Source of the DNA: Linnemannia hyalina
Lineage: Eukaryota > Mortierellomycota > Mortierellomycetes > Mortierellales > Mortierellaceae
Reading direction: 5' to 3'
Assembly (NCBI GenBank): GCA_019671135.1
Contig: JAHRHY010000008.1
Coordinates: forward strand, 1,240,001-1,304,000
Length of the DNA: 64,000 bases
The number at the start of each line of letters is the position of its first letter. The stretch's first letter is position 1. A program made the position numbers and the translations under genes. Positions 13,000 through 26,713 of this stretch are shown one piece after another. The notes under the pieces were generated by a model. That model was not told the origin of the DNA. It did no database searches and saw only the letters and a list, made by a program, of their open reading frames with translations.

Positions 13000-13160
13000 G
13001 AGGGTGAAAGAGCCCTCTGTTCTTGCCTCCCTTTCCTTGCTTTTTCTTTCTTTTCTTCCTTTTTTTCGTGCCTTGTATTTCTACGTGTACACCAAGTCAT
13101 CTTATTTGTTTCATTTTGCTATGAGAATTAAAAAAATCTTTAATGACGTTAATATTGATA

Positions 13161-16100
13161 CTATTCGTGTAGAAGTGGGATGTGCTGTCGGTCTTCGCTC
13201 AAAGAGGTCAACAAGTCTTGGGCCTTGACGGCGACATTGGCAGGGGTATGATCGACGCGGTTCTTGCGGCGGCGGTCTCGTCTCGACGCGTCGTTGTCGC
13301 CTCCATTCCGCAGAGTCTCCAGCAAGTTGTCCATCATGCCCTTGTCGTCTCCTCTGCCCTCTGCATCATTTGAGCCTAGATATAACGTATGAACAGTAAC
13401 TGGTGAGCAACTTGACATGATATATCTTCTTTTTGTAGCGACATGAGTGACATAGAACAAATCAGTGTTTTGTGCGCTTACCTCCGCTTTGGACATTAAT
13501 CCGGTTCTTCTTGGCGGTCATCTGCTCCTGACGAGCCTTGGCCGCAGTCTTCGCCTTCTCTCTCTGCGCCTCCTTATCCTTCTGCTTCTTATTATCTTCC
13601 CTCGCCTTCTCAAACGACGCTGAGAAGGTCTTGAAGATTCCAAAGAACTCTTCTGGTTTCATGGCCACCGAATCCTCACCATAGAACTTGACCACCTCCT
13701 TGTAGAGGGTATCCATTTCGAGCATGGCGGCCTCGGCTTTTGCGAAAGCATGCTCGGCAGAGGCCATGAAGGGTTGCATAACTTCGTAGAAGCGGTCTTC
13801 CGGGCAGGATTTGAAGCCGTTGATGTAGTGTGTGTGGAGCTCGGTCTTGATCTCTTTGATTTTTGTCTTGAGGTAGTTGAAATCTGTCTGCAAGTCGGGC
13901 AGTGATACTGTTTTGTGAAAGGTATGAACGAAGAAAACCATTAGTGTCTGTATCCATCCTCAAGCTTTTCTTGTCTGTCCATTTTTGCCTGTGGTGAGGC
14001 GGTACAAGATGAGATTCCTTACCTCGGCAGGCAGATCCGCAAGCTGAGATCTCTTCCTGATAACTGAGAACGTGTGGCAGAGTCGATTCTGTAATGTTGG
14101 TCAAGAAGTGCAAGAGAGTCATGTTGGGTGCATTTGACGCTTTGGTATCCACCAGCTAATGTAAAAAAAAAAATCAGAAGCAAAAAACACAATGAGTTTT
14201 CAGCTCCTTCGGTGCCTTTGCCAGTGAAAGGTTGAGATTTCATAGAACGGATGTGAACGAAGGGGGTACCTTGTTGATACTGGCAATTTTGAATCCAAAG
14301 GCTCCTCCATTATGACTGGCACCGTTCATGTAATTTCCGAGCATCAAGATCAGGTTCAGCAACTCCTTGAAGTGCTTGGCGTTCTTCAGACCCTTGGATG
14401 CCTCCGTGATCGATGAAATACCCTATTTAGCATATCATAACAGGTTATGGAAGGCAAAAAAGATGCGTAAGTATGGACGAAAACAGTGGTTTTTTCTCGC
14501 TACAAGGAACAACAAACACAATAAACACACTTTTTCTTGCGTTTGATTACCTCGTTGACTCCCTCGAGAAGGCCTTGGAAGGTGACCTTAAACTTAAGCC
14601 CCTCCAGCCTCGGCTGATACCGTTCAACCTTAAGCATCTCAACAAAGAAGGCTTCTGGTCGACCCAACGTCAACTTGACATCCTCAGGCGCGTCCTTGTA
14701 CTCCAGCAGCTTTCCTGTCTCTTCGGCGTCAGGAACAAACTTCAACAGATTGCTGAGCTGCACCAAGGTCATGAACTCTTCGTCCATACGGAGAATCGCT
14801 TGTCGGATCTCAGGGTAGGTGTGTTTCATACCTCCCAACATAATGTTGATCTGGTAGGCGCGACGTTGGTCTAGGATCAAGATCTCCAACGCCTTCTTGG
14901 ATGCGCGAGGTTCTATAAAAGCCGTAGTGTGGTTAATTTATCAGTTAGAGCTGAAGAAAGATGCATTCAAGCGAACAGCGAGGGTCACATAAAAACGATG
15001 AACGATATCAACGCACCTTTGTATTCTGTCACCTTAGCCACGAAGAGCTGTTCCATGGTACCAAAGATTCCACTGTCGCCAAGAGCCTTCTGGAGCGCGT
15101 TTTCATCCACTCCACCAGAACCCCAAACTGTGTTGCCGACAGCCATATAGTTGATCTTGTCCCACTGCAATGCCTTCAGCTTGATCGCAGCCACTGCACC
15201 CTCTTTCTTCATGTTCATGTTCATACCCATGCCTGGTGGCATAGGAGCTCCTGGGGGTGGAGGTGGTCCTCCCATGCCAGGTGGAGGAGGAGGGGGTGGA
15301 GGACCGCCCATTCCTGGTGGCGGCGGCGGAGGAGGAGGTCCGCCCGCCTTGGGTGGCGGTGGAGCCCCACTGCCCGCAGCCTTGGGCGACGACGGCTCTC
15401 CAGATCCGAGCAGTTTCTTCTTGGCTGCCAACATTGCGGCCATGCTTCCTGCTGGCAAATCCTCCGAGTCGGAATCGTCGCCCCCGCCAGGGGGTTTGAG
15501 ACCTCCCTTCTTCATGCTATTAAGTAGGCCACCCAGTCCTCCAGGTCCTGGACCGGCCATTGCTGGCGGTGGTGGTGGTGGGGCCGGAATGCCTGGCATA
15601 GATGGGGGTGGAGGCGGAGGTGGACCGCCAGATGATGTTACCATACCTCCAGGACCAGCGCGATCTCCACCGCCACTACTTCCATTACCACCAGATCCTT
15701 TGCCTATTTGCGTTTAGAATGAGAGAAGATTGATGTTTAGTTATCGCTCTGAATGAACACCGTTCATAAAATACGAGATCATGAAGCGACAAAGTTACCG
15801 TTCTTGGAGAAAAATCCTCCTTTGCCATTGCCGTTGGCTTGCCCTCCTGCTGCAGCGATACTGGCCAACAGCTCTGGTGATAACGTCGCAGGTCCAGTAT
15901 ACTGGTATCCATTGACCTTTTCAAGATCCTTAGTAAAGTTCGGATCTGGGAGGGCAATCGAATGGGGCAAATGGTTTCCGTAGCGATCCTGCAGGATAGT
16001 GCCCTCCAACTTGGTCTGTTCGATCAACTGACGCAATTTCACCTTGTCGATCATAGGGTAGCCATCGGGGCCGACGATCTGGTGTTGATTGCCCTTGCCA

Positions 16101-18789
16101 GACCCAGGACCACTTGCAGGCATTCCAGCATCGGCCATAAGTCCATTGGCGTCCTGAAGTGATTTGAGCAAGTGTTTGAGCTGTGCGTCCTGAATCGCCA
16201 GCTTGTTCTGCATCTGCGCCTCGACGTCGTATAGCTTGGCCTGTAATGTCTGGATTGTGTGACGCGATAGGCGTAGGAGATCCTCGAGCGAGTAAATGTT
16301 TGCCTTCAGCTGCGAGACCATACCATCTAATGAAAAAAATGAGAAAAGAGTCTGTTAGCTGCCATGTTCATCACCTATACGTATGCCATTCACTCAGTAT
16401 CGTTAAAAAAAACGAACGTACCATCTTTTTGGCCGACCTCGAGCTCAAGCTCATTCTTCTGTCGAATAACAAGCTCTAGTTCTTGTCTCGCCTGCTTGGA
16501 GTCTTCAATTGCCTGCGTGAGTCGGTCTTGATCCACTAGTTTACCAACCAGCTGATTGACCGAGATACCCAGCTTTTGGTCGAAATTATCAGTGATGCCC
16601 CGCCTGTCGAGGACCACTTGCGTCACAATCGCGTCCATCAACTGAAAGTATCGAATCCTACCAACATCGATTTTTTAACAAATGAAAGGGTTAGAGAATA
16701 ATGCTACCAAAAATCGGCATGCAACTATTTGTGTCTGAATAGGTGGTACCTGAGATCGCCCTCCTCCCGAATCAGAAGCATATGTTGTAGCAACGACAAG
16801 AAAAAGTCGTACGCCCTGCTGCTCTCGACGGAACGAAGCAAGGCATGGAAGACATCGTATGGATCTGACATGTCGTGCAGGATTTGGTGGTTGTAAAACT
16901 CGATCATGTCTTCATAGTCATTCTCGGCCTCGTCTTCATAGATGTTGAGTTGTCTATCGATCAAATCGTACTTCAGATCCCTCATTTTCTATTATGTATG
17001 CAATGGAAGAGATGATCAATACCTTGGGGAAGGTTTCGTCCTCGTGGTAAACGAATGAATGGTAGTTAACATATGGACTTACTGAGATGATGCGGGTCAG
17101 CCCACTAGTCGTGAGTTGACTTCGAAGATGTACACGAAACTCGATCTCATCGACGACTTGGAGAAGCGCATTGATAAACACGACGTTCGACAGCTAAACA
17201 AAGAAGCCATTCACAACGTCAAACAACAAGATGTACGCATTCTGTTAGTGGATAGAGGGAGTGAATGAAACGCAATTCAAGTACGGAAATGAAATGGGCA
17301 GACACTTACCACGTATTCGATGAGTTGTCCATCCTGAGTACCAGCCTTCTTCAAATCCTCACTCATTCCGACCATGGTACCAAACCGACCACGTCCATCA
17401 ATAGTGTTCTCGAGAATGCGCATCCAGGCATCAAATCGAGCACTCTCCTTCCAGTACTCCATCACTTGGTCCAGTCCTTCCAGAACCAGCTTGTGACCCA
17501 TGGGCACCTCACAGTACGACAGGAACGTCAACACCTCAACGACTAGCTTTCTGGTTTGGAGATGTGGGGATGTTATTGAGAAGCAGAGTGATGTGATGCA
17601 GGTTGAATGCTTGATAGCTTCCTGAGCACCCCATCGGTTGTTGAGTAGCGTCTTCAAGCACTTGACAATCTCTAGTTCCATCGAAAGATCCGCATCACGT
17701 CTATAAAAAGGATGTTTGGTGACCTCAAGTCATGATTAGGAAACTGTATCGCTACAATGCATGGTTGCGAGCCATTAATGAAAACTTCAAAAGCGTACCT
17801 TGATGGACGATGGTTGAGTGTCGAAAGAGCGCTGGAGAGAACCAGCATTCCGCGACTCTGGATAAAGGAGCGCACCCATCTAGCAAGAAGAAAAAGGAGT
17901 GACAGTCAAAATCGGTCAGCACGACTCCAATGGGGCGGAAGATGTAATGAGGTGAATGTCTTTCCGTCCGTGCGCGGGTGAATACGTACGAGATAGGCTG
18001 TGATTTCAACGAAACAAAGAGCGCCAGAAGGAACTTGGAGTCGGTGACCTTGAGATCGCTATCTAGTTGTAGTTTGCGAACAAAGTACTCGGACGAGGAC
18101 TTGTCCACATACCCTTCCTCTCGCTTCTTGGCCTACACACATATATTTTATCATATAAAATGGGTAAGGGTTTAGCCGATAGATTCCAAAAAAATGCATC
18201 GATCGACCTCACTACTGGAAGAGTACCCTTTTTTCGTTCAACAGAAAACTATCCTTTCATAATGTCCTGTCTCCACGAACCCCAACCAAGTCATCAAATA
18301 TGAAAAAAATTGGTCAAGACTCAAAACTCCCAACGACAGGATGGGATGCGATCAGAATAGATCTAATTCAAACAGGCAGTACATACCTTTGTTTGTTCCT
18401 GGGATTCATGCTGGAAGATCAACTTCCACTTGTTGTCGACCGTCAATCCAACCATGGCCTTCCTCTGCTCAGGCTCATGCATACCCATGTTGTTCTAATG
18501 CAACATAGAGAAAGAGAAAAGGAATTGGGACGGTCAGTTACATATAAATTGATCCTCGCATATCTCCTTTACTCCTGTATCTATGATGCAAGAAATACAG
18601 GAAAGTGGTGGTTGAAGCACTCACCATAAAGTCAACAAATCGATCTTCGATCTCCTGATCTGTCCGGGGCCGGGCTAGTGACATGGCCTCCGTGCGGCCA
18701 GCCTCGCTGACAGATCCAGAGGTCGATGATCTGAATGAACGAATGGACTGGGTATCATAATCTTTCTTGTAAGAGTTGGTGCGATCCAT
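13161..18789 (-). CDS. Diaphanous-related formin (Bni1/SepA type)
   Basis: Nucleates and elongates unbranched actin at hyphal tips and septa under Rho control. Fifteen exons (18789-18625, 18494-18387, 18132-17990, 17879-17799, 17700-17310, 17193-17083, 16988-16750, 16657-16422, 16326-15799, 15703-15017, 14912-14551, 14422-14270, 14155-14023, 13907-13482, 13375-13161) give 1325 aa. Residues about 40-410 are the GTPase-binding and FH3/DID region (TDQEIEDRFVDFM, WKLIFQHES). A coiled coil follows at about 450-560. FH1 has two blocks of proline runs (about 675-710 and 770-845) split by a Gly/Ser and acidic linker (DDSDSEDLP). FH2 begins near KLKALQWDKIN and continues through MLGNYMNGASHNGGAFGFKI. 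The C-terminus carries a DAD core, GMMDNLLETLRNG, followed by basic RRDRRRKNR, so autoinhibition should operate. Confidence 0.95.
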
Positions 18790-20215
18790 GTGATGGTGTT
18801 GTGAAAGGTAATGGGGTGCGAGAAACGCGGAAAAAATGTGCGACGTGAAACCAGTGGTCGCGATCGACTTTGAGGAAGGGGAAGACTGTCCAGTTGCAAC
18901 CTCTCTTATGAAGGGTATCGATGAAGGGATAGAGTTTGGGCGACAGGGATTGACGTTTAAGGAGGAAAGGAACTGAGATGCTGCCTGAAAGATATTACAC
19001 TAGAAGAAAAGGTGGAGGTTGAGGGTGTCCAAGCGATGGGATTAGGTGGTGTTATCACGGCGACCCTCACAGTGAAGATGACTACGATGGGTATAAGGTA
19101 TGGGCGGAGGGGGGAATGATCGTAGTCTGGTTCGCGGCTGGAGCTTTAGGCGGAGGGAAAATATAGAAAAAGGTTCATAGGAAAGGTGAAGTCGAGTGGT
19201 GGCGTAAGGAGGATACAATGAAAGGGCGGTGGGGCGAAGAGGAGCAAAATAAAACGAGAAGAAAGTAAGAAGTGAAAAAGTCTTCATGCTACACTTGCAG
19301 AATCCCATGGCAGAATGAACAAACCTCCTGTGTTCATGGCGGGGTAATAAAAGCCGGGCCTGACAGCAGAGGCAGGCGTTTTTTCAGAGTGGTGTTGGAA
19401 CGGAATAGAATGTAGACGCACACAGAGGGATCACTCAGGGCAAGGTGGAAGCAGCATTCCGGAATCTGATCAAGTTGGACGGGCCGTAGGTTGGGTGATG
19501 GAGCCCGACAAGTGCAGCTGGGGAGATAGTGTCAACTTCCCCATCCAGGGTAATGGGCAACAAAAAGGTCGTCATGGAAGAGTGAATGTGTCGGTCTAAA
19601 AGAAAAGTGATGAACAAGAGAGTGGTGTGCATCAAGCAAGTCGAAAAGAAAAAAAGAAAGGACGTCGTTGGCGCAATGACTTCCTTCTTTATTCCTCTTT
19701 TCTCTTCTTTGTTCCTGTAGAAGAACGTGTAGCGGGTGAGGGTAGACACCCAGGTTGGTGGCAATGGAGATACGCGACGTGACGCTCAGTCACAGCCAGA
19801 CATTGATCAGTAGCCAATTGGGAGGCAGAACCTACCAAGAGCTTGCTTTGCACCCTGTCGCGCATTGCAAGGATAATAATCCCACAAACACAGGCCATGC
19901 GATACTGTTTTCTCCCTTGGCTCATGCATGAATGAATGAGCCTTGTGCCTACAATTGATAACAATACTATTAATCGATATTGCCCTTTCTTTTCCTCTCC
20001 TCCTCTCTTTCTTTCCTCTCCTCCTTCCTCTTTTATTCTCTCTCTCTCTCTCTCTCTCTCCCACCCTCTCTGTGCCACTTCCATTATCCACTTTCTCGCC
20101 TTCGCCACGTCCTTCTTGCACGAACACAGACGACGCACGAATAACAGCTCTCTGCCACTAAGAAGAAACCACAACAGCCAAATCGCCACCCTCCTTCCTG
20201 GAACCATCCTCACAC
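18790..20215. other. Divergent promoter region between formin and SR factor
   Basis: This 1.4-kb region separates two divergently transcribed genes. It holds no convincing coding sequence. The right end is strongly pyrimidine-rich and includes a pure CT dinucleotide run at 20038-20061, probably in the SR gene's leader. The left end is GA-rich on the plus strand, which is CT-rich in the formin's direction. Confidence 0.6.
20038..20061. repeat. CT dinucleotide microsatellite
   Basis: About twelve uninterrupted CT units about 155 bases upstream of the SR factor start codon, inside a wider pyrimidine tract. CT-rich leaders recur upstream of several genes in this window. Confidence 0.9.
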
Positions 20216-22525
20216 ATGACTGGACAAAAGACTCTTTATATCTCAGGATTCAGCCAACGTTCCCGTGCCAGGGACCTTGCTTATGAATTCGAAAGGTATA
20301 CTTACCAATTTGTTTCCCACAAAACACCATCGCGGCAGGCTGTGCCTCCATCAACAATTATCACAATCTGTTTGTTTTGAATATTTGTACCAACCTCCTC
20401 CTCTCTCTCACTCTCTCTCTCCTTTTCCCACTTATCTCACGCCCAACCTCCCTCTTTTTCTTGCTTATCTCTTCTTCGCTGTTGTTGTTTTGACATGTTT
20501 ATATCCTGAAATGACGCACCCTCAATTGCGCCATGGGCTCTACTTTCACCATATGTTTGTCTCATTCATGTTTATGCTGTCGACCATTTTCTCTCCCCCC
20601 TTTTTTTTCTTATTAACATGAGTACCTGTCTCGTCTTCATATAGATTCGGCCCTCTTGTCCGCTGTGATATCCCTGCCCTCCGCACAAGCTCGTCAAGAC
20701 CGTAAGTTTCCCTTTCGTTCGTCTTCTCGTCCTTCGGCCGCGGCGGTTCCTTCGTTCGGTTTCGTCGTCCTCCTTCCCCTGCTTCTTCTCGTCTTCTTTT
20801 TTCGGCGCGGTTGTTGCAGGGTCTCGTCGACCATCCTTTTCAAGCGGGATACATTACCAGCACTGCCTAAGAGAAGCATTTCTCTCATTGGACCTACCCC
20901 TGTTTATCTTGATCGGTCAGGCATTCACTACCTTCATTTCGACAAAAAGGCTCACTGCGCATCCACGCTACAGGACGCTACAGGACGGTTTTCTTTCACA
21001 ACAGCAGACGAAAGGAACGCTCCCGTGGCCTTTAACGTTCATGGCGCCATACCACGAGGTTTTTGCAACAAAATAACGCTCACAGGATCAACTGGAAGGC
21101 GAGTGCGCCATTTTCACTGGACATAAGTCATATCGACACTATCTCCCCGCAAAACGACAGGACATTCATTTTCACTCGCCTTGACAGTGTCTTACTCTGG
21201 ATCCCAACTACCTTTACCAAATCAAAAGGCTCTTCGGTGAGGCGTCGTCAGGACAAGATCGGTGAATCGGCTGGAACGGTGAATCGGCCCTTTTCCCTCC
21301 TCTCCCTTCCTATCGGTTATTTTGTCAATAACGCGGCCCTCTCCCCTTTGACCTTCGATACCAAAATCGAACGCGGACGGTGTCTTCGCGGAGTGTTCTG
21401 GTCGGCCCGATATCGATCGTCCCTACCCTCCCCTCTCCTCCCTCCAAGCGACAAGAGGATATGAGAACAGTAACTTCAACGAAAAAGAGGTGGAGAGCCC
21501 TATTTTTTCTTTTTCGATCGACCTTTATTTGCGAGCCCGTTTCTCACTGCCATGCGAACGAACGAGGATACGATTCCACGCGGCACGGCGTCAATGATTG
21601 CATTCGAGCGAACGAATTCCCACGATTGTTTTAACCAAGAACCTCCCCTTATACCTTCCGTCCTTTTTGTTCTCATCTCCTTCTCTGGAAACATGGACGG
21701 CTCCACTTTCATGGACAACTTTTGGACCTGGATAACAAATTGTCTTACTTTTTCTCAACTTTAATGGGAATACTCTCATTCGCCAACCAGTTATGCTTTT
21801 GTCGAATATAAGGACGAGAGAGACGCAAGAGATGCATACAACGAGATGAGGGATGCCCGATTCGAGGGATCCCGTCTCAGTGTCCAGGTAAACCAAGAAC
21901 AGCCCTTTCAACTTGTGCCCTCGAGCTTAATGTGAGAATTGACATTGAACTCTGCAATATTAACAGCCCATTTTATTCCCTTCTTGAGTAGTTCGCAAAG
22001 AACACACCAAACGCATCTTGGAGATATGAACGTGGAGGCGGTCGAGAACGTTCTCGCTCCCCTTCCTCCCGTCGTGGCCGCTCCCCTCCCCGCCGCAGAT
22101 CCTCTCCTCGTCGCCGGTCGTCCCACAGTCCTCGCGATCGTGAACGTGGCGACCGTGGCGACCGTGGTGGTGACCGTGAACGTGATCGCAGCGGCGACCG
22201 CAAGCCACGCTCGCCAGCTGCTGGCCGAGACAGTGCTGCTGACAATGACCGCAGACGTGGTTCAGGATCGCGCTCTCCCGCTCGTGCAGAACGCAGCAGC
22301 AGCAACAACAATGGAGAGAACAGCATCGAAGGAGAAAGTGGTAGAGGCGGTTCAGGAAAGCGGGATGATGATTCGCCTGAGGGCGCCGGTGCTGATAGAC
22401 GACGGGACTTGGGGTCTCGTTCTGCGACCCCTGAACGACGTGCTCTACAGGATGGTGACCGTTCTCGATCGGCTTCGCCTCGTCCGAGGTCCATCTCTCC
22501 CAGAGCGCGCTCTGTCACTCCTTAG
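20216..22525 (+). CDS. SR-type splicing factor (one RRM plus RS tail)
   Basis: Likely binds exonic enhancers and recruits spliceosome parts through its RS tail. Exons 20216-20295, 20645-20701, 21791-21887 and 21992-22525 give 255 aa. The start MTGQKTLYISGF begins an RRM at once: RNP2 is LYISGF, RNP1-like is YAFVEYKD, and the domain ends RFEGSRLSVQFAK. From about residue 85 the protein is a long RS/RD/RG tail (SRSPSRRGRSPPRRR, GDRGDRGGDRERDR) ending SISPRARSVTP. Compared with SRSF1 or SRSF2 it has a single RRM and resembles yeast-fungal Srp1/SRSF-like proteins. Introns 1 (349 bp) and especially 2 (1089 bp) are far longer than the rest in the window, and both split the RRM. Reading into intron 2 gives a stop in the first codon after the junction. 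Confidence 0.9.
20702..21790 (+). other. Unusually long intron (1089 bp) inside the SR factor RRM
   Basis: Donor GTAAGT at 20702 and acceptor CCAG ending at 21790. Most introns here are 60-190 bp. The exon frame reads CCG TAA across the donor, so retention truncates the RRM at once. Inside it I see a plausible internal acceptor (TTGTTGCAG, ending about 20819) and donor-like GTGAGG and GTGAAT sites near 21236-21262, which could bound an alternative exon. The first part is rich in TCGTC and TTCG motifs. Whether it is used for autoregulation is not shown by the sequence. Confidence 0.7.
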
Positions 22526-22570
22526 ATTTGTCCTCCTTTTTTTGCACACGGGGTCATTGCGAATTGGTTA

Positions 22571-22589
22571 TTTATTTGATGGAAATAAA
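22571..22589. terminator. Back-to-back poly(A) signals of SR factor and CBS genes
   Basis: AATAAA on the plus strand at 22584-22589 (59 bases after the SR factor stop) and AATAAA on the minus strand at 22576-22571 (94 bases after the CBS stop). The two convergent transcripts probably overlap by several tens of bases at their 3' ends. Confidence 0.65.
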
Positions 22590-22632
22590 AGAAACGTTTG
22601 TCTGTACGCACTGTCTAGCTTTGAAAAGAATG

Positions 22633-22668
22633 GTTGTTGTTGTTGTTGTTGTTGTTGTTGCTGTTGCT
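22633..22668. repeat. GTT trinucleotide repeat between convergent genes
   Basis: About eight perfect GTT units followed by GCTGTTGCT, directly abutting the CBS stop codon on the minus strand. It would be transcribed as CAA/AAC in the CBS 3' untranslated region. Confidence 0.9.
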
Positions 22669-22669
22669 C

Positions 22670-24834
<2,165 letters not shown>

Positions 24835-25008
24835 GTTATTTTTCCGCTGTTGTCGGTTGTGTGAAGGAGTGTTGTGAGGGTGAGGGATGCTGTCGTGGGA
24901 AGAAAAAAAGAAAAGAAAAAAAAAACCTCTTCCGTCGCTTTTGATGCGCACGAGGATGAAAAAGTATAGAAAAACGAGTCACAGTCAACCTTGATGTAAT
25001 GGGTAGCG

Positions 25009-25014
25009 TTTATT
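25009..25014 (-). terminator. Poly(A) signal of the orphan hydrophobic protein gene
   Basis: AATAAA on the minus strand, 5-10 bases after the stop codon at 25019. Confidence 0.5.
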
Positions 25015-25018
25015 TGAT

Positions 25019-26713
25019 TTAGTCGCGCTTCTCTTTTTTCACCCAGTCCATCATAAAGTTGCTCGTGGTAAGAACGAGCTCATCCATGACACGTCCAGTT
25101 TGCGCCTTGAATGCCTCAAATAGAGGTCCAAGACTCTGTATGTACACGCCGAGCCCTCCAGAGAGCTCGACAACCTTGGCTCCGGCTTGAGCCATTGCTG
25201 CTTGGAGCGCTAGGGCCACCTGAGCCAAAGCGTTCCAGATAGGGACAATCACCGCTGCGAAAGCTGGGGCAGCCTTGAGGATTATGTTCGAAATCTTTGT
25301 CGTGTTGGCGATCACAGCAATGGTTACTGTGGTCAGCACAGGGAGAATCGAGGACACCCAGAGAGCATGGGTAGGGAGGGCAATGTGCTTGTGAAGCCAG
25401 GCGAGTGCAGGTCCGGTGTGAGTGTACACCGTCCAAGAGACCCAGGAAACGACCTGCCAGAGCGGATGCGCAACTTGCAAAAACTTCCCGATCACCCATG
25501 CGACGACAGGTCGAGCCAGCTCCAGCGCACTCATCAAGTCCTGATACGCATTTGGAACCATCTCGACCGCAAAGTACTGGAGACCGTTGCCGACGACCGT
25601 CAGAGTGAGGACTGCGTAGTGCTGTACAGTCGTGAATGTCTTTGTCAAGACAGTTTCCAGTAGGATCAGCCAATTGACGCTCTCGAGTCGCAGAAGTCCC
25701 AGACTGCACTTTTCCTGAACCTTGGAGGATATTGCTTGAAGACCGGCCAGTAGTGTGGGGTGGGATCGAAGTATCCGGCAGCCATCGATCGCAGCTTTTC
25801 CAACAGGCGCAATGACTCGCGTGTACAGGGTGTGGCCGAGCCATGGCAAAAACTGCTTTAGCCCGGTGGCGATGGCATTCCCGAGTGCACAGAGTTTGGT
25901 CCAGAGGGGTGTGAACGTCCGTGTCCAGATCCAAACTCCTACCCGTCCGACAACCTTGCCCAGATCGATCGCGTCCTTGGCCAACTCTCCAAAATAAATC
26001 TTGGCTGTCTGGAGAAAAGTATGGCTGAGTGTGGCAAGTCGTGATCCAATTGCATGGGCTGGGTTGTAGAGACACTCGACTGCGAACCAGACAGCAGCAG
26101 CCTTAACGGGATCAGCCACAATGTGGATCCAGGCTACAACCTTGACCAAGAGTGCCTTGAGGGAGGTATAAGTAGAGATGGATAGGCGCGCAATCCCAGG
26201 GATGACGGTCTCCTCGATGCTTGCCTTGACTTTAGCCATAGCTGGGGATTCCCAAACAGCCCTAGCTGTTAAGCAGATGGGTACCACGATCTTGGACGTG
26301 ACAAATTCGGGGCCTTCCTGAACAGACCATTGCACAGCCTTTTCGACGGCGACCATCAAGTGCACGCCTGCGTGCTCGGCAAAGAGGATCGAGTGAAGAA
26401 CAAGAAGACGAAAACATGTCCAGAGGGCCTTGAGAACGAGGTAGACGACGGCGAAGGGGATATATGGGATCCAGCGTACAGAGAAGTTGGAGGGCCATAG
26501 TGAGGAGGATGTCGTATCACCTCCTGGAGTAGTGGTCGCTGCTGTGGTTGGTGTGTCTTCCTGTTTTGTGGTGTCTTTGTCCTTTTCAGAGTTCTTTTGC
26601 CGTTGTGCTTTCCACTCGGGGTATTCGCGTGCAATGAAGAGGAAAAGGAAGAGTAAGGCAGCAGGGATGAGCCAGCGGTAATAGGGCTCTCGCCGTGAGT
26701 AGGAAGAGTCCAT
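25019..26713 (-). CDS. Orphan hydrophobic multi-helix protein
   Basis: I do not recognise this family. The single-exon frame gives 564 aa from the ATG at 26713 (MDSSYSRREPYYRW, context CACAATGG). The frame is open upstream to an ATG at 27154, but that part is CT-rich, encodes a Gln run and looks like leader. A first membrane segment (about residues 15-32, LIPAALLFLFLFIA) is followed by a charged KD/TT-rich linker. The remaining 470 residues are a chain of long hydrophobic or amphipathic helices with few acidic residues. The element (T/H/V)P(L/I)W recurs at FTPLW, AHPLW and IVPIW, each followed by about 40 residues of helix, which suggests degenerate repeats. The end is basic (MMDWVKKEKRD). 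A membrane-surface or lipid-droplet coat is possible by analogy with perilipin-like helices, but this is a guess. Confidence 0.75.
   Translation of the reverse strand: MDSSYSRREPYYRWLIPAALLFLFLFIAREYPEWKAQRQKNSEKDKDTTKQEDTPTTAATTTPGGDTTSSSLWPSNFSVRWIPYIPFAVVYLVLKALWTCFRLLVLHSILFAEHAGVHLMVAVEKAVQWSVQEGPEFVTSKIVVPICLTARAVWESPAMAKVKASIEETVIPGIARLSISTYTSLKALLVKVVAWIHIVADPVKAAAVWFAVECLYNPAHAIGSRLATLSHTFLQTAKIYFGELAKDAIDLGKVVGRVGVWIWTRTFTPLWTKLCALGNAIATGLKQFLPWLGHTLYTRVIAPVGKAAIDGCRILRSHPTLLAGLQAISSKVQEKCSLGLLRLESVNWLILLETVLTKTFTTVQHYAVLTLTVVGNGLQYFAVEMVPNAYQDLMSALELARPVVAWVIGKFLQVAHPLWQVVSWVSWTVYTHTGPALAWLHKHIALPTHALWVSSILPVLTTVTIAVIANTTKISNIILKAAPAFAAVIVPIWNALAQVALALQAAMAQAGAKVVELSGGLGVYIQSLGPLFEAFKAQTGRVMDELVLTTSNFMMDWVKKEKRD

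Noticed and set aside
21973..22518. An Arg/Ser-rich open frame on the minus strand
   Set aside because: It is the mirror of the SR factor RS tail; alternating RS/RD codons read as Arg/Ser-rich on both strands.
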